A stretch of DNA of 64,000 nucleotides from the NCBI RefSeq assembly GCF_012910785.2, contig NZ_WTVH02000009.1, positions 806,001 through 870,000 on the forward strand. The letters run 5' to 3'. This document shows, piece after piece, positions 9,167 through 18,227 of this stretch. The DNA is from Aromatoleum buckelii (lineage in GTDB: Bacteria; Pseudomonadota; Gammaproteobacteria; Burkholderiales; Rhodocyclaceae). Positions within the stretch are counted from its first letter, which is position 1, and each line of letters begins with the position of its first letter. Both the position numbers and the translations under genes were made by a program. The notes under the pieces are model-generated. The model was not told the origin of the DNA. It saw only the letters and a list, made by a program, of their open reading frames with translations, and did no database searches.

Positions 9167-9795
9167 GCGGATCGCAGGCGAAGGCACGTTTCATCACGTT
9201 CGAAGGCATAGACGGAGCGGGCAAGAGCAGCCAGATCGCGGCCGTCGTCGCGCTGCTCGAGGCGCGCGGCCTGTCCGTCGAACAAACTCGGGAACCGGGT
9301 GGCACCGCGCTCGGCGAGCGCTTGCGCGAGTTGCTGCTGCACGAGCCGATGCACCTCGAAACCGAAGCGATGCTGATGTTCGCCGCGCGCCGCGAGCATC
9401 TTGCCGCGCGCATCCTGCCGTCACTGGCGGCCGGACGGTGGGTCGTGTCGGACCGCTTTTCGGATGCCACTTATGCGTACCAGGTGGGCGGGCGCGGCCT
9501 CGACCCGGCGAAGTTCGCAGCGCTCGAAGCGTGGGTGCATCCGGGCTTCCAGCCCGACCTGACGCTCGTCTTCGATCTGCCGCCGGAGGTCGCCGCCGCG
9601 CGGCTCGCGAAGGGCGGCGCGGAACCCGACCGCTTCGAGCGCGAGCAGCGCGATTTCTTCGAGCGGGTGCGCGCCGCGTACCTCGAACGGGCGCGCATGG
9701 CGCCCGCCCGCATCCGCGTCGTCGATGCCGCGCGCGCTCCCGAATCGATCCGCGCCGAAGTCGAGGCGATCGTCGAGGAGTGCTGCCTGCGATGA
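9163..9795 (+). CDS. tmk: Thymidylate kinase
   Basis: A 210-residue P-loop kinase that phosphorylates dTMP to d[18 protein letters not shown] near the N-terminus gives the P-loop, and [11 protein letters not shown] matches the thymidylate kinase signature. The start is a TTG overlapping the mltG stop; no ATG or GTG lies upstream of the P-loop in a suitable place, so the rare start is well supported. It overlaps holB by ATGA at its end. Position between mltG and holB is conserved across many proteobacteria. Confidence 0.95.
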   Translation: MSGSQAKARFITFEGIDGAGKSSQIAAVVALLEARGLSVEQTREPGGTALGERLRELLLHEPMHLETEAMLMFAARREHLAARILPSLAAGRWVVSDRFSDATYAYQVGGRGLDPAKFAALEAWVHPGFQPDLTLVFDLPPEVAAARLAKGGAEPDRFEREQRDFFERVRAAYLERARMAPARIRVVDAARAPESIRAEVEAIVEECCLR

Positions 9796-10853
9796 TTCAC
9801 CCGTGGCTGCAGGAAACCTGGCAGCGGCTCGTCGCGCTCGGTGAACGCCTGCCGCACGCACTGCTGTTCGTGGGGCCGGCGGGCCTGGGCAAGCGCGATC
9901 TTGCCGACGCGCTGGCCGCGCGCCTGTTGTGTGCGACGCCTCGCCCGGACGGCTGCGCCTGCGACCAGTGCACGACTTGCCAGCTGCGCCGCTCCGGCAA
10001 CCACCCGGATCTCTTCATGATCGTGCCGGCGGCGGATATGGAAGCCGGCGACGGCGACGAGAGCAGGGAAGGCGGGGAACGCGACGCCGGGTCGGCAAAG
10101 AAGAAGTCCACGCAGATCGTCATCGAGCAGATCCGCGACCTGCAGCAATCGCTGTCGGTGACCGGCCACCAGAGCGGACGGCGCGTCATCGTCGTCGATC
10201 CGGCCGACGCGATGAACCCGTATACCGCTAACGCGCTGCTGAAGCTGCTCGAAGAGCCTCCCGCCGGTTGCCTGTTCGTGCTCGTGTCGTCGGCTCCGCG
10301 CCGCTTGCTGCCGACGATCCGCAGCCGTTGCCAGCAGTGGAGCTTTTCGCGGCCCGCGGCGGACGTGGTGGCGCAGTGGCTCGGCACGCAGGAAGCGCCG
10401 GCAGCGGACCTGCTCGCACTGGCCGGCGGCATGCCGCTTGCCGCGCAGCGGCTGGCCGCACAGCGCGCCGGTGCGCTGCTGGGCCGTTTCGTGCGCGACG
10501 TGGGGCAATTGCCCCCGACCGATCCGCTCCAGCTCGCGGGCCAGTGGGAAGCGTGGCTGAAATCGAAGGAAGCGCTTGCAGCCGGTTTCGGTATCGTGCA
10601 GCTGGTCGAATGGATGCAGCGCTGGGTCAGCGATCTCGCTTCGCTGCGCCTCGGGGGCCGCGTACGGTTCTTCCCGCGCGAGGAAGGTGTGATGTGCGCG
10701 CTGGCGCAGCGCTCGGACGTCGCCGCAGTGTTGAACTGCTACAATGAACTCGCCCGGATTCGCCGGGTCGCACAGCATCCGCTGAATGCCCGGCTGATGC
10801 TCGAAGACATGCTGGTGCGCTATGCACGCGCGGTGGCGAGGCCCCGATCATGA
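9792..10853 (+). CDS. holB: DNA polymerase III delta' subunit
   Basis: A 353-residue clamp-loader subunit. It has a P-loop-like GPAGLGKR, a four-Cys zinc module (CACDQCTTC region, about 55-65), [10 protein letters not shown] and the SRC motif (TIRSRCQ) typical of DnaX/HolB AAA+ proteins. It works with gamma/tau and delta to load the beta clamp. A charged insertion rich in Asp, Glu and Lys (about 80-110) precedes the sensor region and looks lineage-specific. ATGA overlaps couple it to tmk upstream and the PilZ gene downstream. Confidence 0.93.
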   Translation: MIHPWLQETWQRLVALGERLPHALLFVGPAGLGKRDLADALAARLLCATPRPDGCACDQCTTCQLRRSGNHPDLFMIVPAADMEAGDGDESREGGERDAGSAKKKSTQIVIEQIRDLQQSLSVTGHQSGRRVIVVDPADAMNPYTANALLKLLEEPPAGCLFVLVSSAPRRLLPTIRSRCQQWSFSRPAADVVAQWLGTQEAPAADLLALAGGMPLAAQRLAAQRAGALLGRFVRDVGQLPPTDPLQLAGQWEAWLKSKEALAAGFGIVQLVEWMQRWVSDLASLRLGGRVRFFPREEGVMCALAQRSDVAAVLNCYNELARIRRVAQHPLNARLMLEDMLVRYARAVARPRS

Positions 10854-11212
10854 GCGAAAGCAAACCGAGCGCCGCACGGCCGAGCGTGTTGTCGCTGAAC
10901 ATCAACTCGAAGTCCGCGCTGTACGCCGCGTATATGCCTTTCCTTGCGAACGGCGGCATCTTCGTGCCGACGCCGCGGCCCCATCAGATCGGCGACGAGG
11001 TGTTCATGCTGCTGCAACTGATGGACGACCCGACGAAGCATCCGGTCGCGGGGACCGTCGTGTGGATCACGCCGCATGGCGCGCAAGGCGGCCGTACGCA
11101 GGGGATCGGCGTGCATTTCAGCGCCGACGATTCGGGACGCGCGCTGCGCGGGCGCATCGAGCAGATCCTCGCCGGGCACCTCGGTTCCAGTCGCCCGACC
11201 CACACCCTTTGA
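10850..11212 (+). CDS. pilZ: PilZ-type type IV pilus assembly protein
   Basis: A 120-residue PilZ-fold protein. The order holB-pilZ-tatD and features such as FLANGGIFVPT, GDEV and GIGVHF identify the PilZ prototype needed for type IV pilus biogenesis. The RxxxR and D/NxSxxG cyclic-di-GMP-binding motifs are not evident, as is usual for the prototype PilZ, which acts through PilB and FimX rather than by binding the nucleotide. The ATG overlaps the holB stop. Confidence 0.88.
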   Translation: MSESKPSAARPSVLSLNINSKSALYAAYMPFLANGGIFVPTPRPHQIGDEVFMLLQLMDDPTKHPVAGTVVWITPHGAQGGRTQGIGVHFSADDSGRALRGRIEQILAGHLGSSRPTHTL

Positions 11213-11245
11213 TTCCACCCGGTTTCCCCGAGGTTCGTCGATTCC

Positions 11246-12019
11246 ATGTTCGTCGATTCACACTGTCATCTCGATTTTCCCGACCTGGCCGCACGTGAAG
11301 ACGCCGTGCTCGCGGCGATGGCTGCGAATCGCGTCAGTCATGCACTGTGCGTGAGCGTCAAGCTCGAAGACTTCCCGCGTGTGCTGGCGCTCGCCGAGCG
11401 TCATGCGAATCTCTTCGCTTCGGTCGGCGTTCATCCCGACAGCGACGACGTCGAGGAGCCCGACGAGACGCGCCTCGGCACGCTCGCCGATCACCCGAAG
11501 GTGGTCGCGATCGGCGAGACGGGCCTCGATTACCACTGGCAGAAGGACGCCCCCGAATGGCAGCGGGCGCGCTTTCGCACCCACATTCGTGCCGCGCGGG
11601 CCTGCGGCAAGCCGCTGATCGTCCATACCCGCTCCGCCGCGGCCGACACGCTGCGCCTGATGCGCGAAGAAGATGCCGCCGGCGCCGGGGGCGTCATGCA
11701 CTGCTTCACCGAGACGCGCGAGGTGGCCGAAGCGGCGCTCGACCTCGGCTTCTACATTTCTTTCTCCGGCATCGTCACATTCAGGAACGCGACCGATCTC
11801 AAGGCGGTCGCGCAGTACGTTCCGCTCGATCGCCTGCTGATCGAAACCGATGCGCCGTATCTCGCGCCGGTACCGCACCGCGGCAAGACCAACGAACCCG
11901 CGTGGGTGGTGCATGTCGCCGAAGAGATCGCGCGCTTGCGCAACGAGCCGCTGGACCGCATCGCTGCGGCGACGACCGAAAATTTCTTTCGCCTGTTCCG
12001 CCACGCCCGGAGATCCTGA
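11246..12019 (+). CDS. TatD-family metal-dependent hydrolase
   Basis: A 257-residue TIM-barrel hydrolase with the TatD metal motifs: DSHCHLD at the N-terminus, GETGLDYHW, the IVHTR His, MHCFT, and ETDAPYLAP near the C-terminus. TatD/YcfH proteins are 3'-5' exonucleases or D-aminoacyl-tRNA deacylase-like enzymes; the exact substrate is uncertain. YcfH is the E. coli homologue at the same locus after holB. It is separated from the PilZ gene by 33 bases and followed 4 bases later by an exported ankyrin gene. Confidence 0.92.
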   Translation: MFVDSHCHLDFPDLAAREDAVLAAMAANRVSHALCVSVKLEDFPRVLALAERHANLFASVGVHPDSDDVEEPDETRLGTLADHPKVVAIGETGLDYHWQKDAPEWQRARFRTHIRAARACGKPLIVHTRSAAADTLRLMREEDAAGAGGVMHCFTETREVAEAALDLGFYISFSGIVTFRNATDLKAVAQYVPLDRLLIETDAPYLAPVPHRGKTNEPAWVVHVAEEIARLRNEPLDRIAAATTENFFRLFRHARRS

Positions 12020-12023
12020 TCCC

Positions 12024-12695
12024 ATGAAGCGAACGATCCTTGCCGCGCTGCTTGTCCTCGCGCTCGGCAGCGCACCCGTCCTGGCCAGCAGCTATGACGA
12101 TTCGCTGAACGCTGCACGGCTCGGCGACACCCGGCCGCTGGTACAGCTGCTCAACCGCGGGCTCGATCCGAACACCGTCGATGAACAGGGCAATACGCTG
12201 CTGATCCTTGCGGCGCGCGAAGGTCACGCGGACACTGTTGCGGCGATTCTCGAATTCCGGCCGAAGCTCGGCCAACGCAACGCAGCGGGCGATTCGGCGT
12301 TGATGATGGCGGTGCTCAAGGGCCATGACGAAGTCGTCGATCTGCTCCTCGACGCCGGCGCTCCGGTCAATCACGACGGCTGGACGCCGCTGATGTACGC
12401 CGCTTTCGAAGGCCGTGTCGCGATCCTCGAACGCCTGCTGGCGCAAGATGCGGACGTCAACGCGCTGGCGCCGAACAAATCGAACGCGCTGATGCTCGCC
12501 GCGCGCAACGGTCACATCGACGTCGTGCGCCGGCTGCTGCGCACGGACGTCGATCTCGAGCAGAAGAACGACGCGGGCTTCACGGTCGACAGCTGGGCGC
12601 AGGCCAACGGCAACACCGACATCGCCGAGTTGGTGCGAACCGAGCGCAGCAGGCGCACGAAGGCGTCCTCGGCGCCGCGGACCGAAACCAGGTAA
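12024..12695 (+). CDS. Exported ankyrin-repeat protein
   Basis: A 223-residue protein with a Sec signal peptide (KR, a hydrophobic stretch to about residue 20, then VLA-SS as probable cleavage site) and about five ankyrin repeats. Diagnostic units include GNTLLILAAREGH, GDSALMMAVLKGH, GWTPLMYAAFEG and SNALMLAARNGH. It should be periplasmic and bind a protein partner; no catalytic motif is seen. It starts 4 bases after tatD, so it is co-transcribed with the mltG operon or its distal part. Confidence 0.88.
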   Translation: MKRTILAALLVLALGSAPVLASSYDDSLNAARLGDTRPLVQLLNRGLDPNTVDEQGNTLLILAAREGHADTVAAILEFRPKLGQRNAAGDSALMMAVLKGHDEVVDLLLDAGAPVNHDGWTPLMYAAFEGRVAILERLLAQDADVNALAPNKSNALMLAARNGHIDVVRRLLRTDVDLEQKNDAGFTVDSWAQANGNTDIAELVRTERSRRTKASSAPRTETR

Positions 12696-12702
12696 GGGTT
12701 TT

Positions 12703-12716
12703 GGCAGTTCGCTTGC
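12703..12716 (+). promoter_or_regulatory. Candidate sigma54 (-24/-12) promoter upstream of gdhA
   Basis: TTGGCAGTTCGCTTGCG matches the RpoN element TTGGCAC-N5-TTGC: GG at 12703-12704 and GC at 12715-12716 are exactly 10 bases apart. It lies about 130 bases before the gdhA ATG. Mismatches at the sixth and seventh positions keep this a prediction. Confidence 0.45.
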
Positions 12717-12730
12717 GATGGAGCCGCGAT

Positions 12731-12767
12731 GCACCAGGATGTGGTGCGCAAGCACGAAAATAGTGCA
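12731..12767. promoter_or_regulatory. Array of GCAC/GTGC half-sites upstream of gdhA (NtrC-like)
   Basis: GCACCA (12731-12736) and TGGTGC (12742-12747) form a perfect dyad, and just after it GCACGAAAATAGTGCA (12752-12767) has the GCAC-N7-GTGC spacing of NtrC boxes. Four half-sites therefore lie within 37 bases, between the sigma54-like element and gdhA. Nitrogen control of gdhA is plausible but unproven. Confidence 0.4.
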
Positions 12768-12846
12768 TAGAAGGGCAACTTCAAGGAAAATCCTCGTCCG
12801 CCCGCGTCGCGGGTGTCCGGTCACCTTCCTGCCAAAGGCCAATGCA

Positions 12847-14190
12847 ATGCGCTATCAGTCCCTCGAAGAGTTCCTGTCTCATGTAGAACAACGCAATCCC
12901 GGTCAGCCCGAGTTCATCCAGGCGGTGGCCGAGGTCATGGAAAGCCTCGTACCGTTCATCACCGAACATCCGCGCTATGCCGAACACGGCCTGCTCGACC
13001 GCCTCGTCGAGCCGGAGCGCGCGATCCAGTTCCGTGTGTCGTGGGTCGACGACCGCGGCGAAGTCCAGGTCAACCGCGGCTACCGCATCCAGCACAGCTC
13101 GGCGATCGGGCCGTTCAAGGGCGGACTGCGTTTCCACCCGTCGGTGAACCTGTCGGTGCTGAAATTCCTGGCATTCGAGCAGACGTTCAAGAACGCGCTG
13201 ACGACGCTGCCGATGGGCGGGGGCAAGGGCGGCTCCGACTTCGATCCGAAAGGACGCAGCCCCGGTGAAGTGATGCGCTTTTGCCAGAGTTTCATGACCG
13301 AACTGTATCGGCATGTGGGCTCGGATACCGATGTGCCCGCCGGTGACATCGGCGTTGGAGGGCGCGAGATCGGCTTCCTTGCCGGCATGATGAAGAAGCT
13401 GTCGAACAAGGCGAGCTGCGTGTTCACAGGTAAGGGACTGAGCTATGGGGGCTCGCTGATTCGCCCCGAGGCGACCGGTTACGGCATGGTGTATTTTGCC
13501 GAGGAGATGCTGCGTCACGCCGGCAAGACGATGGCCGGCATGACGGTCTCGGTCTCGGGCTCGGGCAATGTCGCGCAGTACGGCATCGAGAAGGCGATGG
13601 CGCTAGGGGCAAAAGTCATCACCGCGTCCGACTCGAGCGGCACCGTCATCGACGAGGCGGGCTTCACCCCCGAAAAGCTCGCGGTGCTGATGGACGTCAA
13701 GAACGTGCATTACGGTCGCGTCAGCGAATACGCCGAGCGCCTCGGCCTGCATTTCGAGCCCGGCAAGCGGCCGTGGCACGTCCCGGTCGACATCGCGTTC
13801 CCGTGCGCGACACAGAACGAGGTCGACGGTGACGACGCCGCGGTGCTCGTGCGCAACGGCGTCCAGTGCGTCGCCGAAGGCGCGAACATGCCTTGCAATG
13901 CGGTTGCCGTGCGCGTGTTCGAGAAGAACGGCGTGCTGTATGCGCCGGGCAAGGCGAGCAACGCCGGCGGTGTCGCCACTTCGGGGCTGGAGATGAGCCA
14001 GAACGCGATGCGGCTGTCGTGGACCCGCGAAGAGGTCGATGCGCGCCTGCTCGAGATTATGCAGGGGATTCACCGCATGTGCCTGCAGTACGGCACCAAG
14101 CCCGACGGTTCAGTGAATTACTCCGACGGCGCGAACGTCGCCGGCTTCGTCAAGGTCGCCGACGCGATGCTCGCGCAGGGCGTCATCTGA
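12847..14190 (+). CDS. gdhA: NADP-specific glutamate dehydrogenase
   Basis: A 447-residue hexameric-type glutamate dehydrogenase making glutamate from 2-oxoglutarate, ammonia and NADPH. The substrate region GPFKGGLRFHPSV and catalytic segment LPMGGGKGGSDFDPKG are intact, followed by PAGDIGVGGREIG and the Rossmann motif VSGSGNVAQYG. Length equals the E. coli enzyme. I chose the ATG at 12847 (MRYQSLEEF) since upstream in-frame codons look non-coding; only a weak AAAGG precedes it. The gene is monocistronic: a regulatory region with sigma54-like and NtrC-like elements precedes it and a hairpin follows. Confidence 0.96.
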   Translation: MRYQSLEEFLSHVEQRNPGQPEFIQAVAEVMESLVPFITEHPRYAEHGLLDRLVEPERAIQFRVSWVDDRGEVQVNRGYRIQHSSAIGPFKGGLRFHPSVNLSVLKFLAFEQTFKNALTTLPMGGGKGGSDFDPKGRSPGEVMRFCQSFMTELYRHVGSDTDVPAGDIGVGGREIGFLAGMMKKLSNKASCVFTGKGLSYGGSLIRPEATGYGMVYFAEEMLRHAGKTMAGMTVSVSGSGNVAQYGIEKAMALGAKVITASDSSGTVIDEAGFTPEKLAVLMDVKNVHYGRVSEYAERLGLHFEPGKRPWHVPVDIAFPCATQNEVDGDDAAVLVRNGVQCVAEGANMPCNAVAVRVFEKNGVLYAPGKASNAGGVATSGLEMSQNAMRLSWTREEVDARLLEIMQGIHRMCLQYGTKPDGSVNYSDGANVAGFVKVADAMLAQGVI

Positions 14191-14221
14191 GGCCCTCGTA
14201 ACGAAGGCCGCAACACTTTCT

Positions 14222-14248
14222 ACGGGGAAGGCCGCTCGCTTTCCCCGT
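14222..14248 (+). terminator. Hairpin downstream of gdhA
   Basis: ACGGGGAA (14222-14229) pairs perfectly with TTCCCCGT (14241-14248) across an 11-base loop, 31 bases after the gdhA stop. No T-run follows, so its terminator role is only probable. Confidence 0.4.
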
Positions 14249-14368
14249 GGAACGGAAGCAATTCGCGGCGACCGGCAGACAGCGCCCGGTTCGACGGCCG
14301 GCGCCAGGATCATTACACTCGATGTTTTCGCACAACGTCACCGAAACCCGGTTCACAAGGGGGCAGAC

Positions 14369-15541
14369 ATGAGCGTCATCGAATCCATCCGGCCCCGTCT
14401 CGCGAAACTCACCGAGATACGCCGCGACCTCCACGCTCATCCCGAACTCGCGTTCGCCGAACACCGTACCGCCGACCTGATCGCACGCCATCTCGAAGCC
14501 GCGGGCATCGAAGTGCACCGCGGTCTCGGCAGGACCGGGATCGTCGGCGTCGTGCGCGGCGGCCGCAGCTTGCGGGCGATCGGCCTGCGCGCCGATATCG
14601 ACGCTCTGCCGATGCAGGAGCGCAATGAGTTCGCTCACCGTTCCGTGCACGAAGGGTGCATGCATGCGTGCGGGCATGACGGACATGCGACGATGCTGCT
14701 CGGTGCGGCCGAAGCCCTCGCGGCGCGCCGCGACTTCGACGGCACGGTATATCTGATTTTCCAGCCTGCCGAGGAGGGGGAAGGAGGGGGGCTGGCGATG
14801 ATCGAAGACGGCCTGTTCGAACGTTTTCCGATGGAGTCGGTTTTCGGCATGCACAACTGGCCCGGCATGCCCGCCGGACAATTCGGCGTACGCAGCGGCC
14901 CGGTCATGGCGAGCGCCGACCGTTTCGACATCGACGTGCGCGGCCACGGCGCCCATGCGGCGATGCCTCATCTGGGGGCCGACCCGGTGACCGCGGGCGC
15001 GGCGCTGGTGCAGGCGATCCAGACCATTGTCAGCCGTACCATCGATCCGATCGACTCGGCGGTGGTCTCCGTCACGCGGTTCAATGCCGGCGAGGCGTAC
15101 AACGTGATTCCCGACCGCGCCCAGCTGTGCGGCACCGTGCGCGCCTTCAGCGAAATCGTACAGGACCGGGTCGAATCCGCGCTGCAGCGCATCTGCGACG
15201 GCGTCGCCGCGGCGTTCGATGTGGAGGTCAGGCTGGATTATCGCCGCGGCTATCCGCCGACGATAAACAGCGCGGCGGAAGCTGCCGTGTGTGCGGAAGT
15301 TGCGAGCGAACTGGTCGGGTCGGTGAATGTCGCGACCGACGCGCGCCCGAGCATGGGGGCCGAAGACTTCGCGTATTTCCTGCAGCGCAAGCCCGGCTGC
15401 TACGTCTGGATCGGCAACGGCGAGAGCGAAGGCGGGTGCATGCTGCACAACCCGACTTACGACTTCAACGACGGCATCATCGCGACCGGCGTCGCGTACT
15501 GGGTCGAACTGGTGCGCAAGGTGCTGGCGCCGGCACGATGA
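14369..15541 (+). CDS. M20-family amidohydrolase (hippurate/N-acyl amino acid hydrolase-like)
   Basis: A 390-residue M20D metallopeptidase-type amidohydrolase. Visible motifs are RRDLHAHPEL, the metal/catalytic block GLRADIDALPM, HACGHDGHATMLLG and PAEEGEGGG, then the lid motif GHGAHAAMPH and C-terminal GAEDFAYFL. Such enzymes cleave amide-linked aromatic or acyl amino acids (hippurate, indoleacetyl-amino acids) or N-acetyl amino acids; the substrate cannot be told here. It starts 178 bases after gdhA and is followed 28 bases later by a large permease with no obvious functional link. Confidence 0.9.
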   Translation: MSVIESIRPRLAKLTEIRRDLHAHPELAFAEHRTADLIARHLEAAGIEVHRGLGRTGIVGVVRGGRSLRAIGLRADIDALPMQERNEFAHRSVHEGCMHACGHDGHATMLLGAAEALAARRDFDGTVYLIFQPAEEGEGGGLAMIEDGLFERFPMESVFGMHNWPGMPAGQFGVRSGPVMASADRFDIDVRGHGAHAAMPHLGADPVTAGAALVQAIQTIVSRTIDPIDSAVVSVTRFNAGEAYNVIPDRAQLCGTVRAFSEIVQDRVESALQRICDGVAAAFDVEVRLDYRRGYPPTINSAAEAAVCAEVASELVGSVNVATDARPSMGAEDFAYFLQRKPGCYVWIGNGESEGGCMLHNPTYDFNDGIIATGVAYWVELVRKVLAPAR

Positions 15542-15569
15542 ACGGGCGCGACACGGCCTTCCGGTCGAC

Positions 15570-18065
15570 ATGAAAACCATCCGGCTCGCATGGCGCATGA
15601 TGTTGCGCGACCTGCGCGCGGGCGAGCTGCTCCTGCTTGGCCTCGCCATCGTCATCGCGGTGGCGAGCCTGACGAGCGTGGGTTTCCTTGCCGACCGTGT
15701 GTCGCACGGGCTGGACCGTGAAGCGAACCAGCTGCTCGGGGGCGACTTGCTGCTGCGCGCCGACCGGCCGTGGGACCGGGAGTTCGCGGACGAAGCACGG
15801 CGGCGCGGCCTGCGGACCGCCGAGACAGTGGTATTCACCAGCATGGTGAGTACGGCAGAGGCGGCTCAGCTTGCCGGCGTGAAGGCGGTCGAGGCGGACT
15901 ATCCGCTGCGCGGCAGCGTGCGCGTCGCGCCCCGCCCGAACCAGCCGGATGCGGTCGCTGAGCGAATGCCGCAACGGGGCGAAGTCTGGCTCGACGAACG
16001 GCTTTTTGCCGCGCTCGGCGTCGCGGTCGGCGACACCGTCGGACTCGGGCAGCTCGAATTCCGCGTCGGCGCGATGGTGACTTTCGAGTCGGATCGCGGC
16101 GCGAATTTCTTCAGCCTGTTGCCGCGCGCGATCTTCAACGCCGCGGACCTGCCCGCAACCGGCCTGTTGATCGCCGGCAGTCGCGCGAGGTGGCGGCTGC
16201 ATCTGGCCGGCGAAGCGGACGCCGTTGCGGGTTTTCAGCGCTGGGCGGAGCAGCGGCTTGAACGCGGGCAGGCGGTCGAAAGCATCGAGAATGCGCGCCC
16301 CGAGGTGCGCGGCGCGCTCGACCAGGCGCAGCGCTTCCTGCGGCTCGCGGCGCTCCTCGCGGTGATCCTCGCCGCGGTCGCGGTCGGCCTCGCGGCGCGC
16401 CGCTTCATGCAGCGTCATCTCGATGGCTGTGCGGTGATGCGCTGCCTCGGCGCGGGCCAGGCGCAGGTGTTGTGGATCGTCGTCGGCGAGTTCGTGTTCT
16501 TCGGGCTCGTCGCGGCGACGCTCGGCGGCGTGGCTGGCTGGGCGGTGCAGTTCGGGCTCGCGACAGTGCTCGCCGAAGTGATGGGGGCGGAGCTGCCGGC
16601 GCCGTCGCTGCTGCCGTTTGCGCATGGTGTGGCGGTCGGCATGGTGCTGCTGGTCGGCTTCGTGCTGCCGCAACTGCTGCGCCTCGGGAAAGTATCGACG
16701 GTGCGCGTGCTGCGGCGCGAAATGGGCGCGGTCGAGCCGGTCAGCGGACTCGCGTGGGCGTGCGGCGCCGGCGCGCTGCTCGCGATCATTTTCTGGATCG
16801 CCGGCGACCTGAAGCTCGGCGTGACGGTCGCAGCCGGCTTTGCGGCGGCGCTCGGCCTGTTTGCGCTCGCCGCGTGGGGCGTGTTGCACGCGATCACCGG
16901 GTCCAGGGGCCGCCGCACGATCCGCCACGGCGGCTGGCGCTACGGGCTCGCGTCGCTGGCGCGGCGCATGGCGGGCAGCGTGATCCAGGCGACCGCGCTC
17001 GGCTTGGGGCTGACGGCGCTTCTGCTGCTGACGCTGGTGCGTACCGATCTGCTCGAGAACTGGCGCGGGATGACGCCACCGGACGCGCCGAACCGCTTCA
17101 TCATCAACATCCAGCCCGATCAGCGCGAAGCGCTCGCGGCGTTTTTCGTCGACCACGGACTCGTTGCTCCCGACATCATGCCGATGATCCGCGGCCGCCT
17201 GGTCGCGATCAACGACCGGCCGGTCGATCCGGACGATTTCGTCGATCAGCGCACGAAACGGCTCGCCGAGCGGGAATTCAACCTCAGCTACGGCGCCGTG
17301 CTTCCCAACGGAAATCGAGTGGCCGAGGGACGTTGGCACGGCGATCAGCGCGAACCTCAGTTCTCGGTCGAGAAAGGCCTCGCGGAGACTTTCGCGTTGC
17401 AGGTCGGCGACCATGTCCGTTTCGACGTCGCCGGACGCCTCGTCGAGGCACCGATCACGAGCGTGCGCGAGCTCGACTGGAATTCGATGCGGGTCAATTT
17501 CTTTTTCATCGCCGCGCCCGGCATGCTCGAAGCCGATCCGGCGAGCCTGATCACGAGCTTTCGTCTGCCGCCTGAAAGCCACGCGTTCACGGCCGCGCTG
17601 GTGGCCCGCTTCCCCAACCTGTCCGTCATCGACGTGGGCGCGGTCATCGAGCAGGTCCGCTCGATGACCGACAAGCTGGTGCTGATCGTGCAGTTCGTGT
17701 TCGGCTTCGCGGTGCTGGCCGGGTTCGTCGTGCTGTATGCGGCGCTGCAATCGACGCACGACGAGCGCGATTACGAACTCGCGGTGCTGCGCACGCTCGG
17801 CGCGCGCAACCGCCAGGTGCGCGACGCGCTGCTCGCCGAATTTCTCGTGCTTGGCGGCGTCGCCGGCGCGCTCGCCGGCGTCGGTGCGACGGTGATCGGC
17901 TGGGCGCTTGCGCATTACGTGTTCAAGATGGCGTACGTGCCGGCACCGTGGCCGACCGTGCTCGCGATCGTCATCGGTGCGGGCGGGGTGGTTGCCGGTG
18001 GCTGGCTCGGCACGCGCAAGCTGCTCGCGCGCCCGCCGCTCGCGAGCCTGCGCGCGTCGGCGTGA
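15570..18065 (+). CDS. Large FtsX-family ABC transporter permease (YbbP-like)
   Basis: An 831-residue membrane protein with the two-module FtsX/MacB layout of YbbP/LolC-type permeases: a first transmembrane helix (about 20-40), a periplasmic domain, a cluster of helices (about 250-480) and a second set at the C-terminus (about 705-825). EYELAVLRTLGA-type cytoplasmic coupling helices occur in both halves (VMRCLGAG, LAVLRTLGA). Such permeases usually pair with a LolD-like ATPase (YbbA), but no ATPase gene is adjacent here. Likely job: envelope or lipoprotein/lipid transport. The ATG is taken at 15570 because the helix follows at once. Confidence 0.85.
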   Translation: MKTIRLAWRMMLRDLRAGELLLLGLAIVIAVASLTSVGFLADRVSHGLDREANQLLGGDLLLRADRPWDREFADEARRRGLRTAETVVFTSMVSTAEAAQLAGVKAVEADYPLRGSVRVAPRPNQPDAVAERMPQRGEVWLDERLFAALGVAVGDTVGLGQLEFRVGAMVTFESDRGANFFSLLPRAIFNAADLPATGLLIAGSRARWRLHLAGEADAVAGFQRWAEQRLERGQAVESIENARPEVRGALDQAQRFLRLAALLAVILAAVAVGLAARRFMQRHLDGCAVMRCLGAGQAQVLWIVVGEFVFFGLVAATLGGVAGWAVQFGLATVLAEVMGAELPAPSLLPFAHGVAVGMVLLVGFVLPQLLRLGKVSTVRVLRREMGAVEPVSGLAWACGAGALLAIIFWIAGDLKLGVTVAAGFAAALGLFALAAWGVLHAITGSRGRRTIRHGGWRYGLASLARRMAGSVIQATALGLGLTALLLLTLVRTDLLENWRGMTPPDAPNRFIINIQPDQREALAAFFVDHGLVAPDIMPMIRGRLVAINDRPVDPDDFVDQRTKRLAEREFNLSYGAVLPNGNRVAEGRWHGDQREPQFSVEKGLAETFALQVGDHVRFDVAGRLVEAPITSVRELDWNSMRVNFFFIAAPGMLEADPASLITSFRLPPESHAFTAALVARFPNLSVIDVGAVIEQVRSMTDKLVLIVQFVFGFAVLAGFVVLYAALQSTHDERDYELAVLRTLGARNRQVRDALLAEFLVLGGVAGALAGVGATVIGWALAHYVFKMAYVPAPWPTVLAIVIGAGGVVAGGWLGTRKLLARPPLASLRASA

Positions 18066-18227
18066 TGCCGGCGCTGACCTCCGGCATCCCTGCGGCGCTG
18101 CAGGCGATTATCCGGCGCGGTCCGCTGGCCTTGGCTGGTGGCACCGCCGCGGCTGTCGCAATCGGACCGGGCGGGCCGAATCATCGTCGCTATAATCCGA
18201 CACGATTTCGAACGGAGTGGGCTGCGG

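Noticed and set aside
15477-17915. 812-codon minus-strand open frame
   Set aside because: Antisense to the FtsX permease; Arg/Gln/His-rich with no recognisable domain.
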